A stretch of 64,000 nucleotides of DNA from Pseudomonas sp. K2I15 (lineage in GTDB: Bacteria; Pseudomonadota; Gammaproteobacteria; Pseudomonadales; Pseudomonadaceae), in the NCBI RefSeq assembly GCF_002204795.1, contig NZ_NIXO01000014.1, forward strand, positions 58,531 to 122,530, given 5' to 3'. The notes under the pieces were generated by a model. It was not told where the DNA came from, ran no database searches, and was given only the letters and a program-made list of their open reading frames with translations. The translations under genes were made by a program, and so were the position numbers. Numbering within the stretch: the stretch's first letter is position 1; every line of letters begins with the position of its first letter. Below are positions 25,943 to 34,966 of this stretch, piece after piece.

Positions 25943-26701
25943 TTAACCGCGACCGGCAAACGGCATGGCACTGGCCATGACGGTCATGTTCAGGACGTTC
26001 GCCTCCAGTGGCAGGCCGGCGATGTAGCGCACGGCATCGGCCACATGCTTGACGTCCACCATCGGCTCCACGGCGATGGTGCCGTTGGCCTGGCGCACGC
26101 CTTTGGTCATGCGCACCGACATTTCGGTCAGGGCGTTGCCAATGTCGATCTGGCTGCAGGCGATATTGAATTCGCGCCCGTCCAGGGCCAGGGATTTGGT
26201 CAGCCCCAGCACCGCATGTTTGCTGGCGGTGTATGCGCTGCTGAAGGGGCGTGGGGTATGCGCCGAGATCGAACCGTTATTAATGATGCGTCCACCTTGT
26301 GGCTGTTGCCGGCGCATCAGCCCGAAGGCGCCGCGTGCGCAGAGGTAAACGCCGTTGAGGTTGGTGTCGATCACGTTTCGCCACTGCTCGAAGGTCAGTT
26401 CATCCAGCGGCACGGCTGGGGCATTGACCCCGGCGTTGTTGAACACCACGTCGAGGCGTCCGTATACCTCGGTGATGGTGGAAAACAGCGCATCGACACT
26501 GGCTGGATCGCGCACATCAGTGGGCACCGCCAGCGCTTGGTGTCCTTCGTTGAGTGCCAATTCGACCAAGGCCTGCAACGGCTCCGGCCGACGTCCGGCC
26601 AATACCAGGGTGAATCCGTCGGCCATCAGAGCCAGCGCCACGGCGCGGCCGATTCCGCTGCCGGCGCCGGTGACCAGGGCCACTTTCAAAGGTTTGGACA
26701 T
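25943..26701 (-). CDS. Short-chain dehydrogenase/reductase
   Basis: 252 residues of the classical SDR type. Cofactor motif TGAGSGIG (residues 11-18), NNAG at 88-91, catalytic S144, Y157 and K161 (YTASK). The residues after strand 2 (AGRRPE) suggest NADP preference. It ends [14 protein letters not shown], as in many sugar or polyol dehydrogenases. It lies between the FAH-family hydrolase and the hydroxyacid dehydrogenase in one transcription unit and likely oxidises a hydroxyl of a sugar-acid intermediate. Confidence 0.93.
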   Translation of the reverse strand: MSKPLKVALVTGAGSGIGRAVALALMADGFTLVLAGRRPEPLQALVELALNEGHQALAVPTDVRDPASVDALFSTITEVYGRLDVVFNNAGVNAPAVPLDELTFEQWRNVIDTNLNGVYLCARGAFGLMRRQQPQGGRIINNGSISAHTPRPFSSAYTASKHAVLGLTKSLALDGREFNIACSQIDIGNALTEMSVRMTKGVRQANGTIAVEPMVDVKHVADAVRYIAGLPLEANVLNMTVMASAMPFAGRG

Positions 26702-26743
26702 GTTGTTATCTCCTCTTTCAATTCACGAGTGTGTATGCCGGCC

Positions 26744-27436
26744 TCAAGGTCGCTGACCGACGCGCATTTCCAGTTGGCCGATGCCGTCAATCCCGGCGTG
26801 AATAATGTCGCCCGGTTGCAGCACATCGACGCCGGCCGGGCTGCCGGTCATGATCAAGTCACCTGCCCGCAGCGCTACCGATTGCGAGATGCGGCTGATG
26901 ATTTCACTGACCGACCAGATCTGACTGTCGAGGCTGTCGCGCTGGCGCTCTTGGCCGTTGACGTTGAGCCACAAATCGCCGTCCGGGTGTCCGGCGCGAG
27001 TCACTGGCACGATGGCGGTCATCGGCGCGGCGCCGTCAAACACCTTGGCACCTTCCCACGGCAAGCCATTGCTTTTGGCAGCGCGCTGGACATCACGGCG
27101 GGTCAGATCAAGACCGGCTGCATAGCCCCAGACATAGGCCAGCGCCTGACTCTGCGGAATATTGGCGCCGCCCTCGCCGATAGCCACCACTAATTCAATT
27201 TCGTGGGCAAACTCTTCGGTCAACGGCGGGAAATTCACTTCGCCCGTCGCATCCACCACGTTGCTCGCCGGTTTCATGAAGAACACTGGCGGCTGGCGGG
27301 ACTGGCCTTGGGTGTCTGGCCATGGGTAGTTGCGGCCGACGCAAAATACCCGGCCAACGGGAAAGCGTTGCAGGCTACCAGTAACCGGCAAGGTCACGGG
27401 CAGGTCCGGGGTAAACACATACTCTGTCATCGTCAT
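26744..27436 (-). CDS. Fumarylacetoacetate-hydrolase-family protein
   Basis: 230 residues, a single FAH domain resembling fumarylpyruvate/acylpyruvate hydrolases. Visible features: FCVGRNYPW near the N-terminus, PPVFFMKPASNVV, the metal-site helix EFAHEIELVVAIG, YAAGLDLTRRDVQ and the GDLIMTGSPAGV signature near the C-terminus. It hydrolyses a C-C bond in a 2,4-diketo acid or acts as a decarboxylase or isomerase. Start codons at 27436 and 27430 are both possible. Two TTGGA(C/T)A direct repeats lie 54-89 bases upstream, suggesting its own regulated promoter after the MFS gene. Confidence 0.9.
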   Translation of the reverse strand: MTMTEYVFTPDLPVTLPVTGSLQRFPVGRVFCVGRNYPWPDTQGQSRQPPVFFMKPASNVVDATGEVNFPPLTEEFAHEIELVVAIGEGGANIPQSQALAYVWGYAAGLDLTRRDVQRAAKSNGLPWEGAKVFDGAAPMTAIVPVTRAGHPDGDLWLNVNGQERQRDSLDSQIWSVSEIISRISQSVALRAGDLIMTGSPAGVDVLQPGDIIHAGIDGIGQLEMRVGQRP

Positions 27437-27489
27437 TTTTGTAGTCGTCCTGATAGAAGCGTCAGCGTACGGCGGCGATCTTTTGCGAA

Positions 27490-27525
27490 GTTGGACAAAA
27501 GCCGCCTCGTGTTGGATAAAAACCG
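27490..27525. promoter_or_regulatory. Direct repeats, possible AraC-type operator
   Basis: GTTGGACAAAAGCCG (27490-27504) and GTTGGATAAAAACCG (27511-27525) are direct repeats spaced exactly 21 bases apart, two helical turns, as expected for the two DNA-binding units of an AraC-family activator. They lie between the MFS stop and the FAH-family start. Confidence 0.55.
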
Positions 27526-27534
27526 TTTCTTGTC

Positions 27535-28884
27535 TCAGCGCGCCTTGAGTTCGATGCGATACAAGCGACCTAGCAGCAACGAATAGGACAAGGTCCCGAT
27601 CAGCGCCACACCGCCAATGAACCAGAAGGCATAGGCAAACGAGCCTGTGGCTTGGACGATGCCGCCAACCACAATCGGGGTAACGATCCCGCCAATGTTG
27701 GCGGCCAGGCTGGTGACTCCGCCGGTCAGCCCGATCAATTCCTTGGGCGCGATTTCCGAGACCGCCGCCCACGATGACGAAGCGATTCCTTGGGCGAAGA
27801 AGGCAATGGTCAGCACGGCAATGCAGATCGCGTTCGAGTCGGTGAAATTCACCAGCACAATCGACATGCCCAACATCGATCCGACCACCAATGGCAACTT
27901 GCGCGCGAAAGACATTGAGTAACCACGGCGTATCAGCAAGTCCGAGACGATGCCGGCCAGCAAAATGCCGACTGTCGCACCCACGAAGGGCAGCACCGCG
28001 AAGATCCCGGCCTTGATCATGGTCAGCTTGCGTTCTTCAATCAGGTAAGTCGGGAACCAGGTCAAGAAGAAGTACAGCGCCGAGGTGCTGGCGAACTTGC
28101 CGATGCAAATCGCCCAGATCTGGCGATAGCTGAACAGCTCGGCGACCTGCCGCCAGTTGAACCGGGTGCGCTCCTGGCTGCTCTTGACCAATCCACCGCC
28201 AGCTTCGATGTACTCCAGTTCTTGCTTACTGACGTTCTTGCAGCTCAGCGGATCGCGGTACAGGTAGAGCCAGATCACACCGAACGCAATGCCGAGTATC
28301 CCGGTGCTGTAGAACACATGGCGCCAGTCATAGGTCGTCGCCAGCCATAGCAGCATGCCGGTAAACAAGGCCGTGCCCAGATACTGGCCGCACACATAAA
28401 TGCTGCTGGCCAGGCCCCGCTCGCGCGCCGGGAACCATACCGTCACCGCTCGGGTGTTGGCCGGAAACGCTGGGGCCTCCATGGCGCCGACAGCCAAGCG
28501 TAGCGCGAACAGCGAAGTGAATCCTGTGGCAAGGCCTTGGCACACGGTGACCGCCGACCAACTGATCAGCGACACCCCGTAAGTGAACCGGGAACCGAAG
28601 CGATCGGCGATGAACCCGGCGGGCACCAAGGCGAGTGCATAGGTCCAGGCAAATGCGGAAAAAATCAGGCCCATTTCGAGCTTGTCCAGGCCCAGGTCTT
28701 TGGCCATGAATGGTGCGGCAATCGAGATGTTCACGCGGTCGATGTAGTTGATGATGGTCGCAATCAGCAGCAACGACAGCATGAACCAGCGCCGACGCGT
28801 CGGCAGTCGCTGAGGCAGCAGGGCATCCCGGGCGACGGCGCTCACCGATGGCGCGTTGGACGGGGAGGTTTGCGAGTTCGACAT
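27535..28884 (-). CDS. MFS transporter, anion:cation symporter family
   Basis: 449 residues, about 12 membrane helices, with the family signature INYIDRVNISIAAPFMAKDL in helix 1 and GFIADRFGSRFTYG after helix 2. This is the ACS family, which includes glucarate, galactonate and hexuronate carriers. It is first in the minus-strand cluster and divergent from the AraC regulator, the usual arrangement for a substrate importer. The substrate is most likely a sugar acid or similar organic anion. Confidence 0.9.
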   Translation of the reverse strand: MSNSQTSPSNAPSVSAVARDALLPQRLPTRRRWFMLSLLLIATIINYIDRVNISIAAPFMAKDLGLDKLEMGLIFSAFAWTYALALVPAGFIADRFGSRFTYGVSLISWSAVTVCQGLATGFTSLFALRLAVGAMEAPAFPANTRAVTVWFPARERGLASSIYVCGQYLGTALFTGMLLWLATTYDWRHVFYSTGILGIAFGVIWLYLYRDPLSCKNVSKQELEYIEAGGGLVKSSQERTRFNWRQVAELFSYRQIWAICIGKFASTSALYFFLTWFPTYLIEERKLTMIKAGIFAVLPFVGATVGILLAGIVSDLLIRRGYSMSFARKLPLVVGSMLGMSIVLVNFTDSNAICIAVLTIAFFAQGIASSSWAAVSEIAPKELIGLTGGVTSLAANIGGIVTPIVVGGIVQATGSFAYAFWFIGGVALIGTLSYSLLLGRLYRIELKAR

Positions 28885-29469
28885 GAGTGGACCTTTTTAT
28901 TGTTAGAAGAATCGAGATGTTCGCGCGCAGCCGAAACCGATGCCCCAGTGCCGGGGCAGAGCAATGGCTACTTAAATGAGAGGCGCGGACAGCCGCTGTC
29001 AGGCGCTCAGATGCGCCTTCGGACTGGCCTGGTCGGGGGAGGGGTGGCGAGGGAAAAAAATAGGTTCATCACGTGCGCACCTTTTGATTGTTTTTAGGAG
29101 GGGCGGGCTTCATTGGTTGTTACAGTGGTCGTACAACCTCCCAAAATCAACGAAGACGTTAGATCGTTTTTTCTTCCGATAACGCCGGTAAACGCACCTG
29201 TCCAAAAGAATCAAAGCGCTTAATTTCAATATAATTATCTGTTGTGTTTGATAACCATATGTTTTTATTGGATTTAAAATTATTTATGTTGACGGTGTTT
29301 TTTGGACAGACGACATAGCACACACGGCTACAATTAATTTTATGAATTCCGTTGTCATCCTATGATGTGTTGAAGTCGAGCGGTGTTCGACTTCACAATC
29401 ACCCCTGCCTGCGCCTCAATGGTGGCGCGACGACAACCCGCCCATGTACCTGTCGAGGATCCTCAGCAG
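28885..29469. promoter_or_regulatory. Divergent control region with a 10-bp inverted operator pair
   Basis: 585 bases between the MFS carrier and the AraC regulator; the half from about 29160 to 29350 is markedly AT-rich. CTGTCCAAAA (29198-29207) and TTTTGGACAG (29300-29309) are perfect inverted copies 92 bases apart. Both contain the TTGGACA core found in the direct repeats at 27490. I see no supported gene here. Confidence 0.5.
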
Positions 29470-30402
29470 ATGTCGTCACCGAGTCGAGTGCCCACGTACG
29501 TCATGCAGCAACGCAGCGAGTTGACGGACTTTTACATCCGCGACAAAAAGGGGCGGCGAGCCGAAACCAGCCCGCATCGCCATGAGTATTTCCAGATCCA
29601 GGTCAACCTCGGTGGCGATACCGTGCAGCACATCGGCAATGTCGAACGCCCGTTTCCGCGTAATACGCTGGCCTTCATCCTGCCGCATCGCGTGCACGTG
29701 ATTCCGCATCCGGCCGACAGCAATTTCATGGTGATCAATTTTTCCCAGACCTTCCTGTTGCCGCATTTGCAGTGCGACCCGATGGATCTCGAAGAAGTCT
29801 CGATTCTGCTGGCCCCTGAGTTGTCGCCGTTCCGTTTCCAGGAACATCTGGATTTCATTTTGGGCGATGAGGACTTCCGCAAAATCGTTGCCTTGATCGA
29901 ACAGATGCGAGTCCTGGATGAGAGCCGTCAGTTCGGCACCCGTGAGATACTCAAGGGGTTGTTGTTGCAACTGGTAGGGAGCGTTTGTGCCTTGTATGCC
30001 GAGCCGCTCAAACGATTGGCCGAAGAGAATGCCGCCGAAGTCAGCCGGCGCGATGCGCTCAGCAGGATGTCCGAGTATTTGCGCAAGAATATTGCCGACC
30101 CCGACCTCAATCTGATCAAGGTGGCAGCGGCGACTTACCTGTCACCCACATACCTGACGCACTGGTTGCGCAAGGAAATCGGCAAGACTTTCACCGAGTT
30201 GGTGCTCGAGCGCCGGATGCACGCGGCCCGCAATTATCTGCTCAATGGGACACGACCGGTGGGGGAGGTGGCGAGGCTGTGCGGTTTCGCTGACGAGGCT
30301 TATTTCTCGCGGCGCTTTCGACAAATACATGGCCAGCCCCCTGGACAATTCAGACGCCGGCAACTCAATCCCGATACTCCGCAATTGCCGTCCAACACGT
30401 GA
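29470..30402 (+). CDS. AraC-family transcriptional regulator of the adjacent cluster
   Basis: 310 residues from the ATG at 29470; a GTG at 29383 would add 29 residues, and neither start has a strong ribosome site. The N-terminal cupin-like sensor includes HRHEYFQIQVNLGG and FPRNTLAFILPHRVHVIP. The C-terminal double helix-turn-helix includes LNLIKVAAATYLSPTYLTHW and the AraC signature VGEVARLCGFADEAYFSRRF. Divergent from the MFS-led operon and probably its activator, using the TTGGACA sites described separately. Confidence 0.92.
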   Translation: MSSPSRVPTYVMQQRSELTDFYIRDKKGRRAETSPHRHEYFQIQVNLGGDTVQHIGNVERPFPRNTLAFILPHRVHVIPHPADSNFMVINFSQTFLLPHLQCDPMDLEEVSILLAPELSPFRFQEHLDFILGDEDFRKIVALIEQMRVLDESRQFGTREILKGLLLQLVGSVCALYAEPLKRLAEENAAEVSRRDALSRMSEYLRKNIADPDLNLIKVAAATYLSPTYLTHWLRKEIGKTFTELVLERRMHAARNYLLNGTRPVGEVARLCGFADEAYFSRRFRQIHGQPPGQFRRRQLNPDTPQLPSNT

Positions 30403-30522
30403 TCGACAGCTTTAGGTGATGTGGCGGCACGCTTAGCCCTGATGCCTCCTTGCACCGAAGTCGGCAATCGCCGTCGCCTAAACATGCCAAGGTTGCGTAG
30501 CTGATTGAAGCCGGCCTGCTAT

Positions 30523-31071
30523 TTATCGCTGACTGATGAGCCATTCCTCGCGAGTAATCTCCCAAATATCCTTGGGGAAACTGCCCGCGACAAACCGCCC
30601 TTCATCGGTCCTGACCAACCGCATCCCCGTCCGCTCGGAGATCCTGCGCGAGGCCACGTTTGGCGCCGCCTTCGGCACCCGCATCAACGGCCGCCCCAGC
30701 ACCTCAAACCAATACTCGGTCACCGCCGCACTGGCCTCCGCCATCAACCCCTGGCCCTGCCATTGCGGCGCGAGCCAAAAGCCCCGGTTGTTATCCACTT
30801 CATCCATCAGGCTGATATTCCCGATCAACCCTTCAGGCGCGCTTTTCAGGCGGATCGACCAATGCCACTCCACACCCCGCGCCATCGCCGGCAACGCGAC
30901 ATTCTCCAGATAACTGCGCGCCCCATCCGCCGGGTACGGCCAAGGCACCAGGGCATTGAGATAACGCACCACCTCCCAATGAGGAAATTGCTGCTGCACG
31001 CCCTCGGCATCCTCCAGGGTCAGCGGCCGCAGAATCAAACGTTCCGTATACAGCGTGGGTATAGCGTCCAT
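30523..31071 (-). CDS. GNAT N-acetyltransferase, RimJ/RimL-like
   Basis: 182 residues from the ATG at 31071 (GGAG upstream). The opening TLYTERLILRPLTLEDAEGV is typical of the RimJ/RimL branch. The acetyl-CoA loop is degenerate, reading WLAPQWQGQGLMAEASAAV. NVASRRISERTGMRLV is the usual late helix. The substrate could be a ribosomal protein or a small amine; not determinable. It follows the LEA-type lipoprotein gene with a 22-base gap on the same strand. Confidence 0.9.
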   Translation of the reverse strand: MDAIPTLYTERLILRPLTLEDAEGVQQQFPHWEVVRYLNALVPWPYPADGARSYLENVALPAMARGVEWHWSIRLKSAPEGLIGNISLMDEVDNNRGFWLAPQWQGQGLMAEASAAVTEYWFEVLGRPLMRVPKAAPNVASRRISERTGMRLVRTDEGRFVAGSFPKDIWEITREEWLISQR

Positions 31072-31093
31072 GTGACGAGGCTCTCCGTGATCG

Positions 31094-31555
31094 TTACCAG
31101 GTGGCAGTGTTAGGCAAATCCAGCGTCCCGCGATCCACAAAACGCATGGTCCCGAACAGCCCACCCGCCAGTTTCCCGCGCAACACATAGGGCAGGTTAT
31201 TCAAACTCTGGGTCTGGCTCAAGCCAAGGGTCTGACGCAACACGGAAAACGCCGAAACACTCACCGGCACCGTCAGCAACGTCTCTGAGAACCGTGGGAT
31301 GGAACCACTCTGGTCACTCACCCCTGACGCCAGCGGCCGGCCATTGACCTCCAGGTCCAGGGCCACGCCGCTGTAGTCGATTGCGGTTTCATTCGGGTTC
31401 TGCACCCGCAGCTTCACCGCGAAACGCACCTCAAGGTCCTGGCTTTGCAGCGGCTCGATGCCCACCACGTTGATGTTCACCGGGTCGCGGTTGGGGAACA
31501 GCGCGCAGCCGCTCAGGGTGAGTAACAGCAGTGACAAAGCCATGAGCTTGCGCAT
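31094..31555 (-). CDS. LEA14-type lipoprotein
   Basis: 153 residues. The lipobox LSGC (Cys17) follows a short hydrophobic signal, so the protein is lipidated at the inner or outer membrane. The mature domain carries the LEA type-2 (WHy) pattern: FAVKLRVQNPNETAIDYSGV, LDLEVNGRPLASGVS, then YVLRGKLAGGLFGTMRF. Such proteins are linked to desiccation or stress tolerance. It lies between the NCS2 permease and the acetyltransferase. Confidence 0.9.
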   Translation of the reverse strand: MRKLMALSLLLLTLSGCALFPNRDPVNINVVGIEPLQSQDLEVRFAVKLRVQNPNETAIDYSGVALDLEVNGRPLASGVSDQSGSIPRFSETLLTVPVSVSAFSVLRQTLGLSQTQSLNNLPYVLRGKLAGGLFGTMRFVDRGTLDLPNTATW

Positions 31556-31568
31556 AAAACGGGTTCTC

Positions 31569-33080
31569 CTATTTCGTGACGTCCGGGTCCTGCATCACCT
31601 TGAGGGTGGAGGCTTCCGGATCAAATTCATCTTCTTCCAGTTCTATGAACTCCTCAGGCAGGAAGATGTTCAGCAAGATAGCGCAGAACGCTCCCACGGT
31701 GATCGGCGACTCGAAGATGTTGTGCAGCGCCTTGGGCAGCTCGCGCAGCACTTCCGGTACCGCCGCCACACCCAGGCCCATGCCCAGCGAGATCGCCACG
31801 ATCAGCACATTGCGCCGGTGCAGGCCGGCCTCGGCGAGGATCTTGATCCCGGCCACCGCCACGGTGCCAAACATGATCAGGGTCGCGCCGCCCAATACCG
31901 GCTTGGGCATCAGTTGCAACACCGCGCCGATCATCGGGAACAGGCCCAGCAACACCAGCAGCCCGGCGATGAAATACGCCACATAACGGCTGGCCACGCC
32001 GGTCAACTGGATCACGCCGTTGTTCTGGGCGAAGGTCACCATCGGCAGGCTGTTGAAGGTGGCCGCCATCACTGAGTTGAGGCCGTCGGCCAGCAAGCCG
32101 GACTTGATGCGCTTGATGTACAGCGGGCCCTTGACCGGCTGTTGGGAAATCATCGAGTTGGCCGTCAGGTCACCGGCTGCTTCCAGGGGGGAAATCAGGA
32201 AGATCACCGCCACCGGGATAAACGCCACCCAGTCAAACGAAAAACCGTACTTGAACGGCACCGGCACGCTGATCAATGGCAACGGGGGCAGGGCGGCCAG
32301 GTCGACGCGGCCCATCCACCAGGCCACCACAAAACCCAGGGTCAGGCCGATCACGATTGAACCCAGGCGCAGGAACGGGTTGTTGAAGCGGTTGAGCACC
32401 ACGATGGTCAGCAACACCAGGGCCGCGAGGCCCATGTTGCTGGCGGCGCCCAGGTCACTGGCGCCAAAACCGCCGGCCATGTCGGTGACGGCCACCTTGA
32501 TCAACGACAAGCCCATCAAGGTGATGATGGTGCCGGTGACCACCGGGGTGATCAGCTTGCGCAGCTTGCCGATGAACTGGCTGAGCACCACTTCGATAAA
32601 CGCCGCGAAGAAGCAGATGCCGAAGATCGTCGACAGAATCTCATCGGTGCCACCGCCCCGGGCCTTGACCATGAAGCCGGCGCTCAAAATCACGCTGATA
32701 AACGAAAAACTGGTGCCCTGCAGGCACAGCAGGCCCGAACCCACCGGGCCGAACTTGCGTGCCTGGACGAACGTACCTAGCCCCGACACAAACAACGCCA
32801 TGCTCACCAGGTACGGCACTTCGCTTTCAAGGCCCAGTACGCCGCCGACGATCAGTGTCGGGGTGATGATGCCGACAAAGCTGGCGAGCACATGTTGCAG
32901 GGCGGCAAAGATCGCCGCGCTGAAGTGCGGACGGTCTTCGAGGCCGTAGATCAGGTCGGATTTATAACGGGGGCGAGGGGTTTGAGCGTCAGACAAAATA
33001 CGGGCCCGGGTAGGAAAAAGGAGGCGCAGGATGCCAGAAAGCGCCAGTCGCCAGAAGTGTGAAAAAATATTTCGAAACAT
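31569..33080 (-). CDS. NCS2-family nucleobase permease
   Basis: Cation-coupled permease of the uracil/xanthine/urate group, 503 residues, 12-14 membrane segments. Family signatures: LQHVLASFVGIITPTLIVGG, the substrate-site stretch LISPLEAAGDLTANSMIS, and FAQNNGVIQLTGVASRYV. A purine (xanthine or urate) is more likely than uracil given its length and the Gln-rich motif. The first 28 residues (MFRNIFSHFWRLALSGILRL onward) are not typical; an in-frame TTG at 32996 would give a start at LSDAQTPRPRYKSDL, but has no good ribosome site. Confidence 0.9.
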   Translation of the reverse strand: MFRNIFSHFWRLALSGILRLLFPTRARILSDAQTPRPRYKSDLIYGLEDRPHFSAAIFAALQHVLASFVGIITPTLIVGGVLGLESEVPYLVSMALFVSGLGTFVQARKFGPVGSGLLCLQGTSFSFISVILSAGFMVKARGGGTDEILSTIFGICFFAAFIEVVLSQFIGKLRKLITPVVTGTIITLMGLSLIKVAVTDMAGGFGASDLGAASNMGLAALVLLTIVVLNRFNNPFLRLGSIVIGLTLGFVVAWWMGRVDLAALPPLPLISVPVPFKYGFSFDWVAFIPVAVIFLISPLEAAGDLTANSMISQQPVKGPLYIKRIKSGLLADGLNSVMAATFNSLPMVTFAQNNGVIQLTGVASRYVAYFIAGLLVLLGLFPMIGAVLQLMPKPVLGGATLIMFGTVAVAGIKILAEAGLHRRNVLIVAISLGMGLGVAAVPEVLRELPKALHNIFESPITVGAFCAILLNIFLPEEFIELEEDEFDPEASTLKVMQDPDVTK

Positions 33081-33231
33081 CCCCCATTAAATCCTCAAGC
33101 CTGCCGATATCCCTTATAGGCCCACATACCTATTACAACAGTGGCGCCAACCGGTCAGAACGGCGCGTTGACGCACACTGACCGTGCCGCAGCAGGGATG
33201 CTCGCAGCCACTACTTCTGAGAGCGCCCCTT

Positions 33232-34857
33232 ATGTCCCTCCGTCAGCTGAATATCGCCCCACGAGCTTTTCTCGGTTTTGCCTTCATTGCGTTACTCGTC
33301 ATTGTCCTGGGGGTGTTTGCCGTCAACCGCATGGGCGTCATCCACAGAGCCACCACGGAGATGGAAACCAATGAGCTGCCCAGCGTCGGTTTCCTGGGGG
33401 TCATGACTGAAAACGTACTACGTTTGCGTATCCTCTCGTTCCGCGTCCTGGTCAATCGCGACGCGGCGGGTTTGCAGGAAGCCGAGGGCCGCATCGTGGT
33501 ACTCACCGACAAGGTGCGCCAGGCCCAATCCGCCTATGCAGCGCTGCCGGCCGAAAATGAAGAAGCGACGCTCTATAAGCAGTTTGCCAGTACCCTGGAC
33601 GCCTACTTGGCGGCCCAGTCGGAAATGATCGATCTGTCGCGTCAGAACAAGACCGATGACATGCTCAAGTTGATCAACTCGCGGATCAAGGACGGGACCG
33701 ACCTGATGGGCGTGCAGTTGAACAAACTGATTGCCCTTAACAGCGAGGATGCCAAGCGGTCTTCCATTGAGGCGGGCGAGGGTTATCAGAACGCGATCAC
33801 CGGCATTATCGCTGTGGCTGTGGTCGCCGCGCTGATGACCGTTTTGCTGGCTTGGCTGCTCACCCGCAGCATCGTCGCCCCGCTGCAAAAAGCCGTTGAA
33901 GCGGCCGAAACCATTGCCGGAGGCAACCTCACCAAACTTATCGACGTCGACGGCAAGGACGAGCCGGCCCGACTGCTCGGCGCATTGGCCGCCATGCAAG
34001 CCAACCTGCGCCAGACCATCCAGCACATCGCCGGTTCGGCGACGCAGCTTGCGTCAGCAGCGGAAGAACTCAGCGCCGTCACTGAAGAAGCCTCCAAAGG
34101 CTTGCAGCAGCAGAACAACGAAATCGACCAGGCCGCCACCGCGGTCAACGAAATGACCGCGGCAGTGGAAGAAGTGGCGCGTAATGCCGTGTCCACCTCC
34201 GAGGCGTCCAGCCAGTCCAACCAGGCCGCGCGGGAAGGGCGCGACCGTGTGGTGGAAACCGTGGGCGCGATCCAGACCATGACCCAGGACGTGCAAAACA
34301 CCTCCGTGCTGATCGAGGGCCTGGCCACCCAGGGCCGCGACATTGGCAAGGTGCTCGACGTGATTCGCGCAATTGCCGAGCAGACCAACCTGCTGGCCCT
34401 CAACGCGGCCATTGAAGCGGCGCGTGCCGGTGAAGCGGGCCGTGGTTTCGCGGTGGTGGCGGATGAAGTTCGGGCCCTGGCCCATCGCACTGCGCAGTCA
34501 ACCCAGGAAATCGAAAAAATGGTCGCCGGTATCCAGAGCGGTACCGGTGAAGCCGTGAATTCCATGCAGCAGAGCAACCAGCGTACCCAAAGCACCCTGG
34601 AAATGGCACGTGCCGCCGGTGTGGCCCTGGAGCAGATCACCCAGTCCATCAGCCTGATCAACGAACGCAACCTGGTGATCGCCAGCGCCTCGCAAGAGCA
34701 GGCCCAAGTGTCCCGCGAGGTGGATCGCAACCTGGTGAACATCCGCGACCTGGCGACCCAGTCGGCCGCGGGGGCCAACCAGACCTCAGCCGCCAGTCAC
34801 GAACTGTCGCGCCTGGCGGTGGATTTGAACGGGATGGTGGCGAGGTTCGTCATCTAA
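33232..34857 (+). CDS. Methyl-accepting chemotaxis protein
   Basis: 541 residues from the ATG at 33232. Membrane helices at about 11-30 and 190-210 flank a ~160-residue all-helical periplasmic ligand domain (4-helix-bundle type). HAMP follows ([20 protein letters not shown]), then a long signalling hairpin with the conserved tip [20 protein letters not shown]. No C-terminal CheR-binding pentapeptide is present (ends MVARFVI). The ligand is unknown. A REP palindrome lies 19 bases after the stop. Confidence 0.95.
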   Translation: MSLRQLNIAPRAFLGFAFIALLVIVLGVFAVNRMGVIHRATTEMETNELPSVGFLGVMTENVLRLRILSFRVLVNRDAAGLQEAEGRIVVLTDKVRQAQSAYAALPAENEEATLYKQFASTLDAYLAAQSEMIDLSRQNKTDDMLKLINSRIKDGTDLMGVQLNKLIALNSEDAKRSSIEAGEGYQNAITGIIAVAVVAALMTVLLAWLLTRSIVAPLQKAVEAAETIAGGNLTKLIDVDGKDEPARLLGALAAMQANLRQTIQHIAGSATQLASAAEELSAVTEEASKGLQQQNNEIDQAATAVNEMTAAVEEVARNAVSTSEASSQSNQAAREGRDRVVETVGAIQTMTQDVQNTSVLIEGLATQGRDIGKVLDVIRAIAEQTNLLALNAAIEAARAGEAGRGFAVVADEVRALAHRTAQSTQEIEKMVAGIQSGTGEAVNSMQQSNQRTQSTLEMARAAGVALEQITQSISLINERNLVIASASQEQAQVSREVDRNLVNIRDLATQSAAGANQTSAASHELSRLAVDLNGMVARFVI

Positions 34858-34876
34858 CAGGCACTACAACTCAAAT

Positions 34877-34961
34877 GTGGGAGCTGGCTTGCCTGCGATG
34901 CAGACACCTCGGTGTATCAGGTACACCCAGTTGATGCCATCGCAGGCAAGCCAGCTCCCAC
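34877..34961. repeat. REP doublet with perfect 24-bp arms
   Basis: Arms at 34877-34900 and 34938-34961 are exact reverse complements (core GTGGGAGCTGGCTTGCC), separated by a 37-base loop. It lies between the convergent chemoreceptor and kguD genes, a usual place for Pseudomonas REPINs, and may act as a barrier to exonucleases or transcription. Confidence 0.9.
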
Positions 34962-34966
34962 TGTAA

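Noticed and set aside
29383..29469. GTG start extending the AraC regulator by 29 residues
   Set aside because: The extension has no ribosome site and does not look like the family N-terminus; the ATG at 29470 is preferred, though not by much.
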